Shown: positions 9,230 through 17,628 of the stretch, in pieces
How the letters are laid out: the number at the start of each line of letters is the position of its first letter
Position numbering within the stretch: the stretch's first letter is position 1
Assembly: GCF_016405985.1 (NCBI RefSeq)
Contig: NZ_JAEFCF010000022.1
Coordinates: 1-64,000 of the forward strand
DNA length: 64,000 bases
Direction: 5' to 3'
DNA from: Paracoccus sp. IB05
Lineage (GTDB): Bacteria > Pseudomonadota > Alphaproteobacteria > Rhodobacterales > Rhodobacteraceae
Notes under the pieces: generated by a model
Database searches by the model: none
Told to the model about the DNA's origin: nothing
What the model saw: only the letters and a program-made list of their open reading frames with translations
Made by a program: the position numbers and the translations under genes

Positions 9230-9673
9230 ATGAAAGCGATTGCCATTGCCGCCGCCCTTGCGCTGGCCCTGACCGGCAGCGCCAGCCTTGCACAGCAGTT
9301 CGATTACGGATTTGCCGGGCTGATGGGTAAGGCCAACCGCGTGACCCTGCCGGATCTGACGCTGGGCTCCGGCAAGCCGGTGCAGCCAGACGGGCCGGTC
9401 GATCTGAAATCGGGCGCCTATTACAAGATGAACATCGTGGCCGATGGCTCTGCCGAGCTGGCTTTGTCGGGCGGCGACTTCTTTCGTGCGATCTGGATCA
9501 ATGAGATCGTGATCAACAAGATCGAAATTCGTCCGATGGGCGTGCATTCGCTGGAATTCGATGCGGGCGGTACCGCCGAGATCAGCTTTATCGCCATCAC
9601 CCCCGGCAGCTTTTCGCTGTCGATCCCCGGATCTTCCGGCGAAAGCCAGAAGGCCATTTTCAACATCCGCTGA
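9230..9673 (+). CDS. Exported protein of unknown function in the ABC/PQQ operon
   Basis: A 147-residue protein with a clear signal peptide (residues 1-21, SASLAQQ) and no cysteines. The mature part is predicted mainly beta and contains KSGAYYKMNIVADGSAELAL, DFFRAIWINEIVINKIEIR and SFIAITPGSFSLSIPGSS, which resembles a small cupredoxin-like or Ig-like domain without visible copper ligands. It begins 10 nt after the propeller gene with an AGGAGGA RBS. It probably acts in the periplasm with its neighbours. I do not recognise a characterised family. Confidence 0.75.
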   Translation: MKAIAIAAALALALTGSASLAQQFDYGFAGLMGKANRVTLPDLTLGSGKPVQPDGPVDLKSGAYYKMNIVADGSAELALSGGDFFRAIWINEIVINKIEIRPMGVHSLEFDAGGTAEISFIAITPGSFSLSIPGSSGESQKAIFNIR

Positions 9674-9687
9674 AAGGAGAACGACCC

Positions 9688-9945
9688 ATGAAAAAACTGC
9701 TGCTTGCCGCCATGATTGCCGGCTTTGCCATGCCCGCTCTCGCAGATGACCACGACAAGGCCACCCCTGAACAGATTGCCAAAATCGATGAGGCACTTGC
9801 CGCTGTCAGCTGCGAGGTCGATCCCGACAATATCGAGGTTGAGGAAGATGGCTCGTTTGACCTTGACGATGTGATCTGCGCCGATGGCCAGTATGATGTG
9901 AAACTGAACGCCGATTTCACCGAGAAAGAGCGCCGCAAGGAATGA
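9688..9945 (+). CDS. Small acidic exported PepSY-like protein
   Basis: An 85-residue protein with a signal peptide ending PALA (residue 19). The mature 66 residues are very acidic and hold two cysteines (42 and 64). The pattern IEVEEDGSFDLDD (residues 49-61) fits a PepSY-like beta hairpin and also resembles an EF-hand loop, with acidic residues at 50, 52, 54, 58 and 61 and Gly at 55. PepSY identity is the simpler reading; metal binding is speculative. It overlaps the ATPase gene by 4 nt. Confidence 0.75.
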   Translation: MKKLLLAAMIAGFAMPALADDHDKATPEQIAKIDEALAAVSCEVDPDNIEVEEDGSFDLDDVICADGQYDVKLNADFTEKERRKE

Positions 9946-10682
9946 GTGCAGACCAGGGCAGCGCGCTGAGGATCGCAGGGGTCAGCCATCGCTTTGGCGC
10001 GACAGAGGCCCTGCGCGATGTGTCATTCCAGGTCGGGAAGGGCGAATTCTGCGCGTTGCTCGGGGTGAACGGGGCGGGCAAGACCACGCTCTTTTCGCTG
10101 ATCACCAGGCTTTATGACAGCTCTTCGGGGCTGATCGGGGTGGCGGGCTATGACGCCCGCCGCCAGCCGTCAAAGGCTTTGGCGCGGCTTGGCGTGGTGT
10201 TCCAGAGCCGGGCGCTTGATGGCGATCTGACGCTGAGGCAAAACCTTGCCTATCACGCGGCACTGCATGGCATGGGCGGCGCCGCTGCGCGCAGCCGCAT
10301 TGCCGAGGTGACCGGCCTGGTCGGGCTTTCGGGCAAAGAGACGGACCGGGTCTCGACTTTGTCGGGGGGGCAACTGCGCCGGGCCGAAGTCGCGCGCGCG
10401 CTTTTGCACCGGCCGGAACTGCTTTTGCTCGATGAGGCGACCGCGGGCCTTGATCTGCGGGCGCGGGCAGAGCTCGTCGCACTGGTGCGCCGTCTGATTG
10501 CGGAAGAAGGCGTATCGACGCTTTGGGCCACCCATATTTTTGAGGAAATCGCGCCGGAGGACCATGTCGTCATTCTGCACAGGGGTGCGGTTCTGGCGGA
10601 TGGGCGCGCTTCAGAAATCGCCGCAGGCACGACGCTTGCCGGGAGGTTTCTGGATCTGACCGGTGCGGGGCGCGCAGCATGA
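9942..10682 (+). CDS. ABC transporter ATP-binding subunit of the PQQ-alcohol system
   Basis: A 246-residue ATPase with Walker A GVNGAGKTT, signature LSGGQLRRAEVARAL, Walker B LLLLDEATAGLD and H-loop WATHIFEE. It belongs to the drug/polysaccharide-exporter-like (ABC-2) group and matches the ATPase that accompanies PQQ alcohol dehydrogenases. It overlaps the permease gene by 4 nt (ATGA), so a 2+2 exporter or importer core is expected. Transport direction cannot be read from the sequence: ABC-2 permeases usually export, yet the system includes a binding protein. Confidence 0.92.
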   Translation: MSADQGSALRIAGVSHRFGATEALRDVSFQVGKGEFCALLGVNGAGKTTLFSLITRLYDSSSGLIGVAGYDARRQPSKALARLGVVFQSRALDGDLTLRQNLAYHAALHGMGGAAARSRIAEVTGLVGLSGKETDRVSTLSGGQLRRAEVARALLHRPELLLLDEATAGLDLRARAELVALVRRLIAEEGVSTLWATHIFEEIAPEDHVVILHRGAVLADGRASEIAAGTTLAGRFLDLTGAGRAA

Positions 10683-11482
10683 AAGGCTGGTCCATCGCCT
10701 TCGCCGGCATCGCCAGACGCGAATTCCTGCGCTTCACCCGCCAGCGCGAGCGGTTCCTTGCCGCGCTGGTCAGGCCGCTGGTCTGGCTGTTCATCTTTGC
10801 CGCCGGCTTCCGCTCGGTTCTGGGTCTCTCGATCACGCCGCCTTACCGCACCTATGTGCTGTATGAGGTCTATGTGATCCCCGGGCTTTGCGGCATGATC
10901 CTGTTGTTTTCCGGCATGCAAAGCTCGCTTTCGATGGTCTATGACCGCGAGACCGGGGCGATGCGCAGCCTGCTGGTCAGCCCCTATCCGCGCTGGTTCC
11001 TGCTGGGCGCCAAGCTGTTTTCAGCGGTGCTGGTGGCGGTTTTGCAGGCCTATGCCTTTCTGCTGATCGCCTGGTTCTGGGGGGTGCGCCCGCCCTGGGT
11101 CGGCTATGTGACGGTGTTGCCTGCGCTGATCCTTGCCGGGCTGATGCTGGGCTCGCTGGGGCTGCTGATCTCATCGGCAATCCGCCAGCTCGAGAACTTT
11201 GCAGGCGTGATGAATTTCGTGATCTTCCCGATGTTCTTCGCCTCTTCCGCGCTTTACCCGCTGTGGCGGATGCGGGAATCAAGCGTGCTCCTCTATCACA
11301 TCTGCGCCTGGAATCCCTTCACCCATTCGGTCGAGTTGATCCGCTTCGCGCTCTATGGCCAGATAGAGCCGCTGGCGCTGGCGGCCACCCTTGGCTGTCT
11401 GGTGGTTTTCTTCGGCGCCACGATTTTCATGTATGATCCGGCAAAGGGCCTCTGGCGCGGCCGGAAAGGAGGGGCGTCATGA
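10679..11482 (+). CDS. ABC-2-type permease of the PQQ-alcohol system
   Basis: A 267-residue membrane protein with six predicted helices, including VRPLVWLFIFAAGFRSVLG and VMNFVIFPMFFASSALYPLW. The ABC-2 signature region NFVIFPMFFASSALYPL lies near residue 180. It pairs with the ATPase immediately upstream and overlaps the next gene by 4 nt. This class lacks the EAA loop typical of importers, which makes the presence of a substrate-binding protein in the operon mechanistically interesting. Confidence 0.9.
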   Translation: MKGWSIAFAGIARREFLRFTRQRERFLAALVRPLVWLFIFAAGFRSVLGLSITPPYRTYVLYEVYVIPGLCGMILLFSGMQSSLSMVYDRETGAMRSLLVSPYPRWFLLGAKLFSAVLVAVLQAYAFLLIAWFWGVRPPWVGYVTVLPALILAGLMLGSLGLLISSAIRQLENFAGVMNFVIFPMFFASSALYPLWRMRESSVLLYHICAWNPFTHSVELIRFALYGQIEPLALAATLGCLVVFFGATIFMYDPAKGLWRGRKGGAS

Positions 11483-12075
11483 TCCTTCGCGTTCTCTTGC
11501 TGGTCGCGCTGCTGCCGGGTTCCGCATTTGCTGCGGGCGAGGCCGATCCCGACTGGCCCTGCATCCAGCGCCGTCAGCCGCAGCTTTCGCTTGGCCAGGT
11601 CTGGGCGGGGCCTCAGCCGGACGACGCAATCACCGCCCGCGCCGCTGAACCCGAGATCCAGCGCGTCGCCTCGGTGCTGGCGCTGCGCCGCACCTCGCCC
11701 GAAGAGGCGGCGGCGCTGGTTGAGACATTCGTCGCCGGGGGCAGTGATCCGGCCCGGCTGACCGCGCTTTATCTCGCGACTTTCAATCATATCCAGCGCA
11801 CCCGCGACCGGGTGATGGCCGGGATCACCCGCTACGCCCATAAACAGGCCGGGCTGGATGAACAGATCAAAGCCCGGCGGCATGAGTTCGAGCGGCTCTC
11901 CGCAGCCGATTCGCCCGACTTCGACGCAATCGACAAGGCCGAGCAGGATATCGACTGGTCGACCCGGATTTTCCAGGACCGCCAGCAGGCCCTGACCTAT
12001 GTCTGCGAAACACCGGTCATTCTGGAACAGCGCGCCTTTGCGATTGGTCGTCTGATCAGCGGAAAACTGCAGTAA
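11479..12075 (+). CDS. Exported helical protein of unknown function, last gene of the ABC operon
   Basis: A 198-residue protein with a signal peptide ending SAFAAGE (about residue 19) and a mature part that starts DPDWPCIQRRQPQLSLGQVW. The remainder is alpha-helical with many charged residues (RTRDRVMAGITRYAHKQ, RRHEFERL) and a second cysteine late in the chain (YVCETP), so one disulfide is possible. Translational coupling to the permease (4-nt overlap) ties it to the transporter. No characterised family is recognised; it looks like a periplasmic accessory subunit. Confidence 0.75.
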   Translation: MILRVLLLVALLPGSAFAAGEADPDWPCIQRRQPQLSLGQVWAGPQPDDAITARAAEPEIQRVASVLALRRTSPEEAAALVETFVAGGSDPARLTALYLATFNHIQRTRDRVMAGITRYAHKQAGLDEQIKARRHEFERLSAADSPDFDAIDKAEQDIDWSTRIFQDRQQALTYVCETPVILEQRAFAIGRLISGKLQ

Positions 12076-12194
12076 TGCGCCCCTGTTGCACAGATTTGCG
12101 ACCTCGCTGCAGTTAGGTCTCGATTCATAATAAGAATGTTCTAAGCTTCTCATGTCGTCCGCAGGGAGGTGCGGGCGTCAACGGGGAGGGCAGA

Positions 12195-12887
12195 ATGGAA
12201 CATCAGACCGTCAAAGCCGGGGATGTCCCCGCGCCATCGGCTTATAAGTCCGTCCGGGACGTGCTTATCGTCGAAGACCATCCTCTGATGGGCGAGGCGC
12301 TTTCGATGACATTGCAGGCGGCCTTCCGTCTGACCCGGGTGCGTTGTGTCGCGACCCTTGCGCTGGCCGAGGCAACGCTGCGCGCCGAGGGGATCCCCGA
12401 TGCCGTCCTGCTGGATCTGAACCTGCCGGATGTGAAGGGTATCGAGGCAGTGATCAGCCTGAAATCGCAGCTGGGCAAACGCCCGCTCACGGTCATTTCC
12501 GCCGAAGTGCAGCCCGAGATGGTGTCGTCGGTGATCGCCGCCGGTGCCTGCGGCTATATCTCGAAATGCCTGCCGCGCTCTGAGATGGTCGAGGCGTTCC
12601 GCCGGATGTGGGAGGGCGAAACCGTGCTGCCCGAGGGATTTGCCGAAGACGAGGACAATGGCGATCTTGCCGCGCTGACCCATAATTTCAGCACCCTGAC
12701 CCAGCAGCAGATGAATATTCTGCGGCTGATCTGCCAGGGGCGCCCGAACAAGATCATCAGCTATGAACTTTCAATCGCTGAGGCGACGGTAAAAACCCAT
12801 ATCGCGGCGATCATGTCGAAGATCCATGCCAGCAACCGGACCCAGGTGGCGCTGCTGGCCAACAGGGTCCGGCTGTTCGGGCGCTGA
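12195..12887 (+). CDS. flhR: NarL/LuxR-family response regulator, FlhR-like
   Basis: A 230-residue regulator with a receiver domain at residues 15-135: acidic pocket IVEDH, phospho-Asp in DAVLLDLNLPD, and Lys in YISKCLP. A LuxR-type helix-turn-helix follows near 165-225 (LTQQQMNILRLICQGRPNK, TVKTHIAAIMSKIHASNRTQ). Paracoccus controls formaldehyde and methylamine oxidation genes through FlhSR, and the location in a C1 island with a kinase two genes downstream suggests the same pair. The symbol is tentative. It has its own 119-bp upstream region. Confidence 0.82.
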   Translation: MEHQTVKAGDVPAPSAYKSVRDVLIVEDHPLMGEALSMTLQAAFRLTRVRCVATLALAEATLRAEGIPDAVLLDLNLPDVKGIEAVISLKSQLGKRPLTVISAEVQPEMVSSVIAAGACGYISKCLPRSEMVEAFRRMWEGETVLPEGFAEDEDNGDLAALTHNFSTLTQQQMNILRLICQGRPNKIISYELSIAEATVKTHIAAIMSKIHASNRTQVALLANRVRLFGR

Positions 12888-12889
12888 GA

Positions 12890-14056
12890 ATGGAGATCCC
12901 GCAGTCAGGTCGCCCTGCCCGGCCCATTGCCGCCTCGGCACGCGGCGGCTTTGTCGCGGTGTCCGGGTCGCTGATCTGCGCCTTCGCCGATCTGGACCCC
13001 GCGCTGATCCTGGTTTTTGCCGATGATCAGGATCTGGTCACCCCGCTGACCGGCGCGCTGCATGATGCGTTCGGCGCCGGCTGCAAGGTTCTCGGCTGTT
13101 CTTCGGCCGGCGGCTTCTGCTTTGACGGCTATCAGGAAGACAGCGTTGTCGCGATAGCTTTCCCCGCCAGCAGTTTCCGCGCCGAAGCGGTCTGTCTGCG
13201 CGGGCTGCGCCAGCATGTGACGCTGGACTGGATGGTCTCGCTGCGTGGGCTGATGGAGAAATCACGCGGACATGCCGGGAAATCGCGCTTTGGGCTTTTG
13301 CTGATCGACGGCTCCAGCGGCTGTGAAGAGCTGGTCACCACGACCGTGGATGCGTCGCTGCCGGATCTGATGGTGCTGGGCGGCTCGGCCGGGGACGGGT
13401 TGCGGTTCGAGCAGACAAGGCTGGCGATGGATGGTGTTGAATATGCCGAAAGCGCGCTGTTTTGCGTGATCAACACCGATTTCGACGTGAAAGAGGTGAT
13501 TTTTGATCATTTCGTGCCGGTCGGCAACCGCATGGTCGTCACCTCTGCCAATCCGGAAACCCGGCTGATCCATGAGATCAACGCCGAACCCGCGGCAGAG
13601 GAATATGCAAGACTGATCGATGTGCGGGTGGATGAGCTGGGCCCAAGCGCTTTTGCAGAGAACCCGCTCCTGGAATGTGCCGGCGGGCGCCATTATGTTC
13701 GTGCGATCAGCGGCGTGACCCCGAGCGGAGATCTGGCGCTGATGTGCTCGATCGAGCCGGGGGCGATCCTGACGCTGGGGCGCTCGGAAAGCCTGACCGA
13801 GGGGCTGCGGCGGCAGATGGAGCAGATCGGCCCCGCCGAACTGGTGCTGGGGTTTGACTGCATCCTGCGGCGCATTGCGGTTGAACGGGCCGGTGAGCAG
13901 GAGACTGTCGGCAAGCTCTGCCGTGATTTTCGCGTGGCGGGCTTTAATACCTATGGCGAGCAGCATGGCGGCATTCATGTGAACCAGACATTTGTCGGCC
14001 TCGCGATCCTCGATGACAGCGCCAGCAGGGGTATGGGCAGCATTGATGTTGCGTGA
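12890..14056 (+). CDS. FIST-domain sensory protein
   Basis: A 388-residue soluble protein beginning 2 nt after the response regulator. It has FIST-N features (CKVLGCSSAGGFCFDGYQED, MVLGGSAGDGLRFEQTRL) and FIST-C features (GFDCILRRIAVERAGEQ, FNTYGEQHGGIHVNQTFVG). FIST domains are proposed small-ligand sensors that feed histidine kinases. It sits between a regulator and a hybrid kinase and overlaps the latter by 11 nt, so it probably senses the C1 or alcohol signal for this pathway. The ligand is unknown. Confidence 0.88.
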   Translation: MEIPQSGRPARPIAASARGGFVAVSGSLICAFADLDPALILVFADDQDLVTPLTGALHDAFGAGCKVLGCSSAGGFCFDGYQEDSVVAIAFPASSFRAEAVCLRGLRQHVTLDWMVSLRGLMEKSRGHAGKSRFGLLLIDGSSGCEELVTTTVDASLPDLMVLGGSAGDGLRFEQTRLAMDGVEYAESALFCVINTDFDVKEVIFDHFVPVGNRMVVTSANPETRLIHEINAEPAAEEYARLIDVRVDELGPSAFAENPLLECAGGRHYVRAISGVTPSGDLALMCSIEPGAILTLGRSESLTEGLRRQMEQIGPAELVLGFDCILRRIAVERAGEQETVGKLCRDFRVAGFNTYGEQHGGIHVNQTFVGLAILDDSASRGMGSIDVA

Positions 14057-15389
14057 GACGGACAGCCCCGGCCAGAAGATCGCCAAGCTGACGCGGATCA
14101 ATGAGGTGCTGATCCGCCGGCTTGAAAGCATCAGCCAGAAACGCGGCCCCGCCTATGCGCTGTCGCGGGCGGCTGAGGTGCTGGAGCGCGAAGTGGTGGC
14201 GCGCAACCTGGATCTTGAAACCGCGCTGGCTGAACTTGCGCTGATCAATACCGAACTGGCCACCGCGCGCGAGGTCGCCGACCAGGCCAATCGCGCCAAA
14301 TCGCGCTTTCTGCGGGCGGCCAGCCATGATCTTTTGCAACCCCTCAGCGCGGCCAAGCTGTTTCTCGCGCATCTGCGCGAAGTCTCGGGCGATGCCCTGC
14401 AACGCGACCTCGTCTCGCATCTGACGGCCACCATCGATTCCGCTGAAGAGCTGATCCGCGCCCTGTTGCAGATCGCCAAGCTCGACAGCCGCAGCTTTCA
14501 GACCAATCTGGCGCCCGTGGCGATGGGGCGGCTGTTTCGCCGACTGATCATCGACACCCAACCGGTGGCCAGCGCGCGCCGGATCGACCTGCGTTTTGTC
14601 GGGTCAAAGGCCACCGTGCTGAGCGATGGGGTCTATCTGCGCCAGATCGCGCAGAACCTGATCACGAACGCGCTGAAATATACCACCGGGCGCAAGGTGC
14701 TGGTCGGGCTGCGCCATGAGCGGGACAGTGAGGTGGGGCCTGCGGTCTGGCTTGAGGTGCTGGACCAGGGGCCGGGCATCGCGCCCGCCGATCAGACCCG
14801 TATCTTCAATGAGTTTGAACGGCTCTCGCTGGAAACGCAGCCCGGCACCGGTCTGGGCCTTTCCATCGTCCAGCGCGCCTGTGATCAGCTTGACCACCGG
14901 CTCGAGCTGATCTCACATCCGGGCCTCGGCTCGCGCTTTCGCGTCAGGCTGCCTTTGGTCCAGACCCCGTCTTTGCCAGTGATGCCCGAAGAGGCGCCCG
15001 ATCTGCCGCGCCCCGATCTGACAGGGCGCCGGGTGTTGCTGATCGAGAACGACCAGACCATGCGTCATGCGATGCAATATCTGCTGGAAAGCTGGGGCAT
15101 GATTGCCTGGCCTGTCGCCGGCAGCGAAGAGGCGGTGCAGGTGGCGATGCTTGCCGCGCCCGATCTCATCCTGTCGGATTACCGGCTCGATGGCGAGGAT
15201 ACCGGGGTGACGGCGATCCGGCGCCTCTCGCAAGAGCTGGGTCTGGCACCGCCTGCGCTGATTGTCAGCGCCGAACCCGCCGATATGATCCGCAGGAAGA
15301 TCGGTGAGCCGGCGCTGGAAATACTGGAAAAACCTGTCGCCGCCGAAGATCTGAACCGCGCCATTCGGCACTCCCTCGGGCTGACATGA
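14046..15389 (+). CDS. flhS: Hybrid histidine kinase / receiver protein, FlhS-like (NahK/ErcS type)
   Basis: A 447-residue cytosolic kinase; the ATG at 14046 overlaps the FIST stop. A coiled-coil N-terminus (residues 10-90) leads to the H-box RAASHDLLQPLSAAKLF, the N-box NLITNALKY, and G-boxes DQGPGIAP and GTGLGLSI. A C-terminal receiver begins near residue 325 (RRVLLIENDQTMRHAM, phospho-Asp in LILSDYRLDGED). There are no transmembrane helices, so the signal is presumably relayed by the FIST protein. Position supports FlhS, but the assignment is by context. Confidence 0.85.
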   Translation: MLRETDSPGQKIAKLTRINEVLIRRLESISQKRGPAYALSRAAEVLEREVVARNLDLETALAELALINTELATAREVADQANRAKSRFLRAASHDLLQPLSAAKLFLAHLREVSGDALQRDLVSHLTATIDSAEELIRALLQIAKLDSRSFQTNLAPVAMGRLFRRLIIDTQPVASARRIDLRFVGSKATVLSDGVYLRQIAQNLITNALKYTTGRKVLVGLRHERDSEVGPAVWLEVLDQGPGIAPADQTRIFNEFERLSLETQPGTGLGLSIVQRACDQLDHRLELISHPGLGSRFRVRLPLVQTPSLPVMPEEAPDLPRPDLTGRRVLLIENDQTMRHAMQYLLESWGMIAWPVAGSEEAVQVAMLAAPDLILSDYRLDGEDTGVTAIRRLSQELGLAPPALIVSAEPADMIRRKIGEPALEILEKPVAAEDLNRAIRHSLGLT

Positions 15390-16942
15390 GGGCCCGGCGC
15401 TGGTTGCGTCCCGGTCTGAGGCCCCGGCTGTGGACAGCCGCAACCCTGCTGGCCGGGCTGACGATGCTTTCGGCGGGGCTGGCGGTTTACGGCCTGTCGC
15501 GCACCCAGTCCTATGCGCATGAGGCGATGGCGGCGCAAAGCCGGATCGAGGCCTATGGTGTATTTTCGGCGCGGGTGAATGACTGGATGATCAGCTGGCT
15601 CACGCGGCCGGAGACACCGCCCGATCCCGCCACGGTTCTGACGACAATTGATCAGCTGGACCGGCTGGTCGCCGAGGATGTCGCCGGCGCCGCAACATCG
15701 GAACAACAGGCACAGCGCGCGCGGCAAAGCATGACCCCGGCGCGGCTGCGTGGCTTTTTTGGCCAGCTGGAAAACACGCTGGCGCAATCCGGTCCGGGCA
15801 CGCCCCAGGGGGATGCGGCGATTGCCTTCTATATGGCGCAGGCCCCCGAGGCGGTGGGCGGCCAGATCACCCAGGAAACCCGTCGCCGCGAAAACGCCCT
15901 GCTGGCGATGGACCGGCTGCAAAACAGCCTGCGGATCTTTGCCCTTGCGGCGGGGCTTGCGGCGCCCCTCGTGCTTGCGGCGCTTTATCTTTTGGTGCTG
16001 CGCCCGCTTTTTGGCCGGCTCGAGCGGGTCACCGCCTCGGCGGAAAGCCTCGCAAGCGGCCAGTTCCCGCGCGGCGCCGGCGGGCATGATGAACTTGGGC
16101 TGATGCTGGCACGGTTGCGGCAGATGGCGCGCAGGCTTGACCGCAGGCGCGCGGGGCTGGAGCGCGACAGCCAGCGCCTTGAGGGGATCATCGCCGGGCG
16201 CACCGCCGATCTCTCCGCTGCGAATGAGCGGCTGGCGCAGACCGATACCGACCGCCGCCGTCTGTTCGCAGATGTCGGCCACGAGCTGCACACGCCGCTG
16301 ACCGTTATCATGGGCGAGGCAGAGCTTGGCGCCCGCCATTCCGATCCGCTTGTGCGCGCGGCCTTTCAGACGATCATGGCGCGCGGCCAGCGTCTTAACC
16401 GCCGGATCGAGGATATTTTGCGCATCGCGCGGTCTGAATCCGGTCAGCTGGAGCTTTGCCGCGACAGGGTGGCGCTGGATCAGGCGATCAGTGCGGCGCT
16501 GGCAGATACCGCACCTTTGCTGCGCCGCGCCGGAGTGAGCGTCAAAACAGAGCTGGCAGAAATCCATCTCTGCGCCGATTCCGACTGGGTGCGCCAGGTC
16601 TTTGCCGGCCTCTTCGAGAATGCCTCGAAATATGCCGGGCGCGGCGCTGAAGTCTCGGTGACCGCCAGCGCAGGGGATGGGATTGCCCGGATTGTGATCA
16701 CCGATACCGGGCCCGGCCTCGCCCCCGGTTTGCGCGATCAGGTGTTTCGCCGCTTTGCCCGCAGCGGAAATGCCCCGGGCTTTGGCGTCGGGCTTGCCCT
16801 TGCAGCCTGGGTCGTGGAAGCTTCGGGTGGAAGCATGGGTCTGTTGCCCGAGGATCGCCCCGAACCTGGCCCTGCGGAGGGGCCGCACGATCGCCGGGGG
16901 CTTGGATTGCAGATCGGGCTGCCGCTTTGGGAGGAGAGGTAA
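15386..16942 (+). CDS. Membrane sensor histidine kinase
   Basis: A 518-residue protein with an N-terminal helix (about residues 15-36), a periplasmic segment, a second helix near 190-210 (LAAPLVLAALYLLVLRP) and a HAMP linker. The H-box is DVGHELHTPLTVIMGEAE, and N and G boxes follow (FENASKYAGRG, DTGPGLAPGL, GFGVGLALA). It starts at the stop of the hybrid kinase (4-nt overlap), and its own stop overlaps the start of its response regulator, so the pair is co-translated. The periplasmic signal is unknown; the setting suggests alcohol oxidation or PQQ status. Confidence 0.88.
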   Translation: MRARRWLRPGLRPRLWTAATLLAGLTMLSAGLAVYGLSRTQSYAHEAMAAQSRIEAYGVFSARVNDWMISWLTRPETPPDPATVLTTIDQLDRLVAEDVAGAATSEQQAQRARQSMTPARLRGFFGQLENTLAQSGPGTPQGDAAIAFYMAQAPEAVGGQITQETRRRENALLAMDRLQNSLRIFALAAGLAAPLVLAALYLLVLRPLFGRLERVTASAESLASGQFPRGAGGHDELGLMLARLRQMARRLDRRRAGLERDSQRLEGIIAGRTADLSAANERLAQTDTDRRRLFADVGHELHTPLTVIMGEAELGARHSDPLVRAAFQTIMARGQRLNRRIEDILRIARSESGQLELCRDRVALDQAISAALADTAPLLRRAGVSVKTELAEIHLCADSDWVRQVFAGLFENASKYAGRGAEVSVTASAGDGIARIVITDTGPGLAPGLRDQVFRRFARSGNAPGFGVGLALAAWVVEASGGSMGLLPEDRPEPGPAEGPHDRRGLGLQIGLPLWEER

Positions 16943-17628
16943 TGGCGCATATTCTGGTGGTCGAGGATGATCACGACATCGCCTCGCTGCTGTCGCGCGG
17001 GCTGGAGGCCGCCGGCCATCAGGTCGAATGGGCCGAGACGGCCGGGGCCGCGGCGGATTTCGTGGAAACACGCGGCTGCGATGCCGCGATCATCGATATG
17101 ATGCTGGGAGATGACAGCGGCGCCGAATTGCTGGCCGGGATGCGGGCGCGCGGCAAACGCATGCCCGCGATCATCCTTTCCGCCCTGAACCGGATCGAGG
17201 ATCGCACCGAGGGCCTCGAGGCCGGCGCACAGGATTATGTTGTGAAACCGTTCCAGCTCTCGGAACTGCTGGCACGGCTCGAGGTGCAGCTGCGCCGATC
17301 CGCGCCGCGCGTTGCGCCGGTGACGCTGGCCGATCTGACCTATGACGCCACATCGCGCATGGTGACCGGCGCGGCGCGGCCACAGATGATGACCGAACGC
17401 GAGGGCGAATTGCTGGCCTATCTGCTGCAACGGCCCGGGGTTCTGCTGACGCGGGGCGAGCTGTTTGACGCGCTCTGGGCGCAGCATGGCGGCTCGACCG
17501 AGAATGTGGTCGATGTCTATCTCGGCTATCTGCGGCGCAAACTGGGGAATTTCACCCCCTATGGGCTTAGCCTGAAAACCCTGCGCAGCCGCGGTTTCAT
17601 GCTGACGGCGCAGGGGGATGAGCCATGA
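16942..17628 (+). CDS. OmpR/PhoB-family response regulator
   Basis: A 228-residue regulator. The ATG at 16942 is preferred because GGGAGGAGAGG lies upstream and it overlaps the kinase stop (TAATG). The receiver has acidic residues in VVEDDHD, phospho-Asp in AAIIDMMLGDD and Lys in DYVVKPFQ. The winged-helix output domain follows from about residue 130 (LTREGELLAYLLQRPGVLLT-type segment, VDVYLGYLRRKLG). It is the cognate partner of the upstream kinase; targets may include the pqq operon or the two exported proteins that follow. Confidence 0.9.
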   Translation: MAHILVVEDDHDIASLLSRGLEAAGHQVEWAETAGAAADFVETRGCDAAIIDMMLGDDSGAELLAGMRARGKRMPAIILSALNRIEDRTEGLEAGAQDYVVKPFQLSELLARLEVQLRRSAPRVAPVTLADLTYDATSRMVTGAARPQMMTEREGELLAYLLQRPGVLLTRGELFDALWAQHGGSTENVVDVYLGYLRRKLGNFTPYGLSLKTLRSRGFMLTAQGDEP

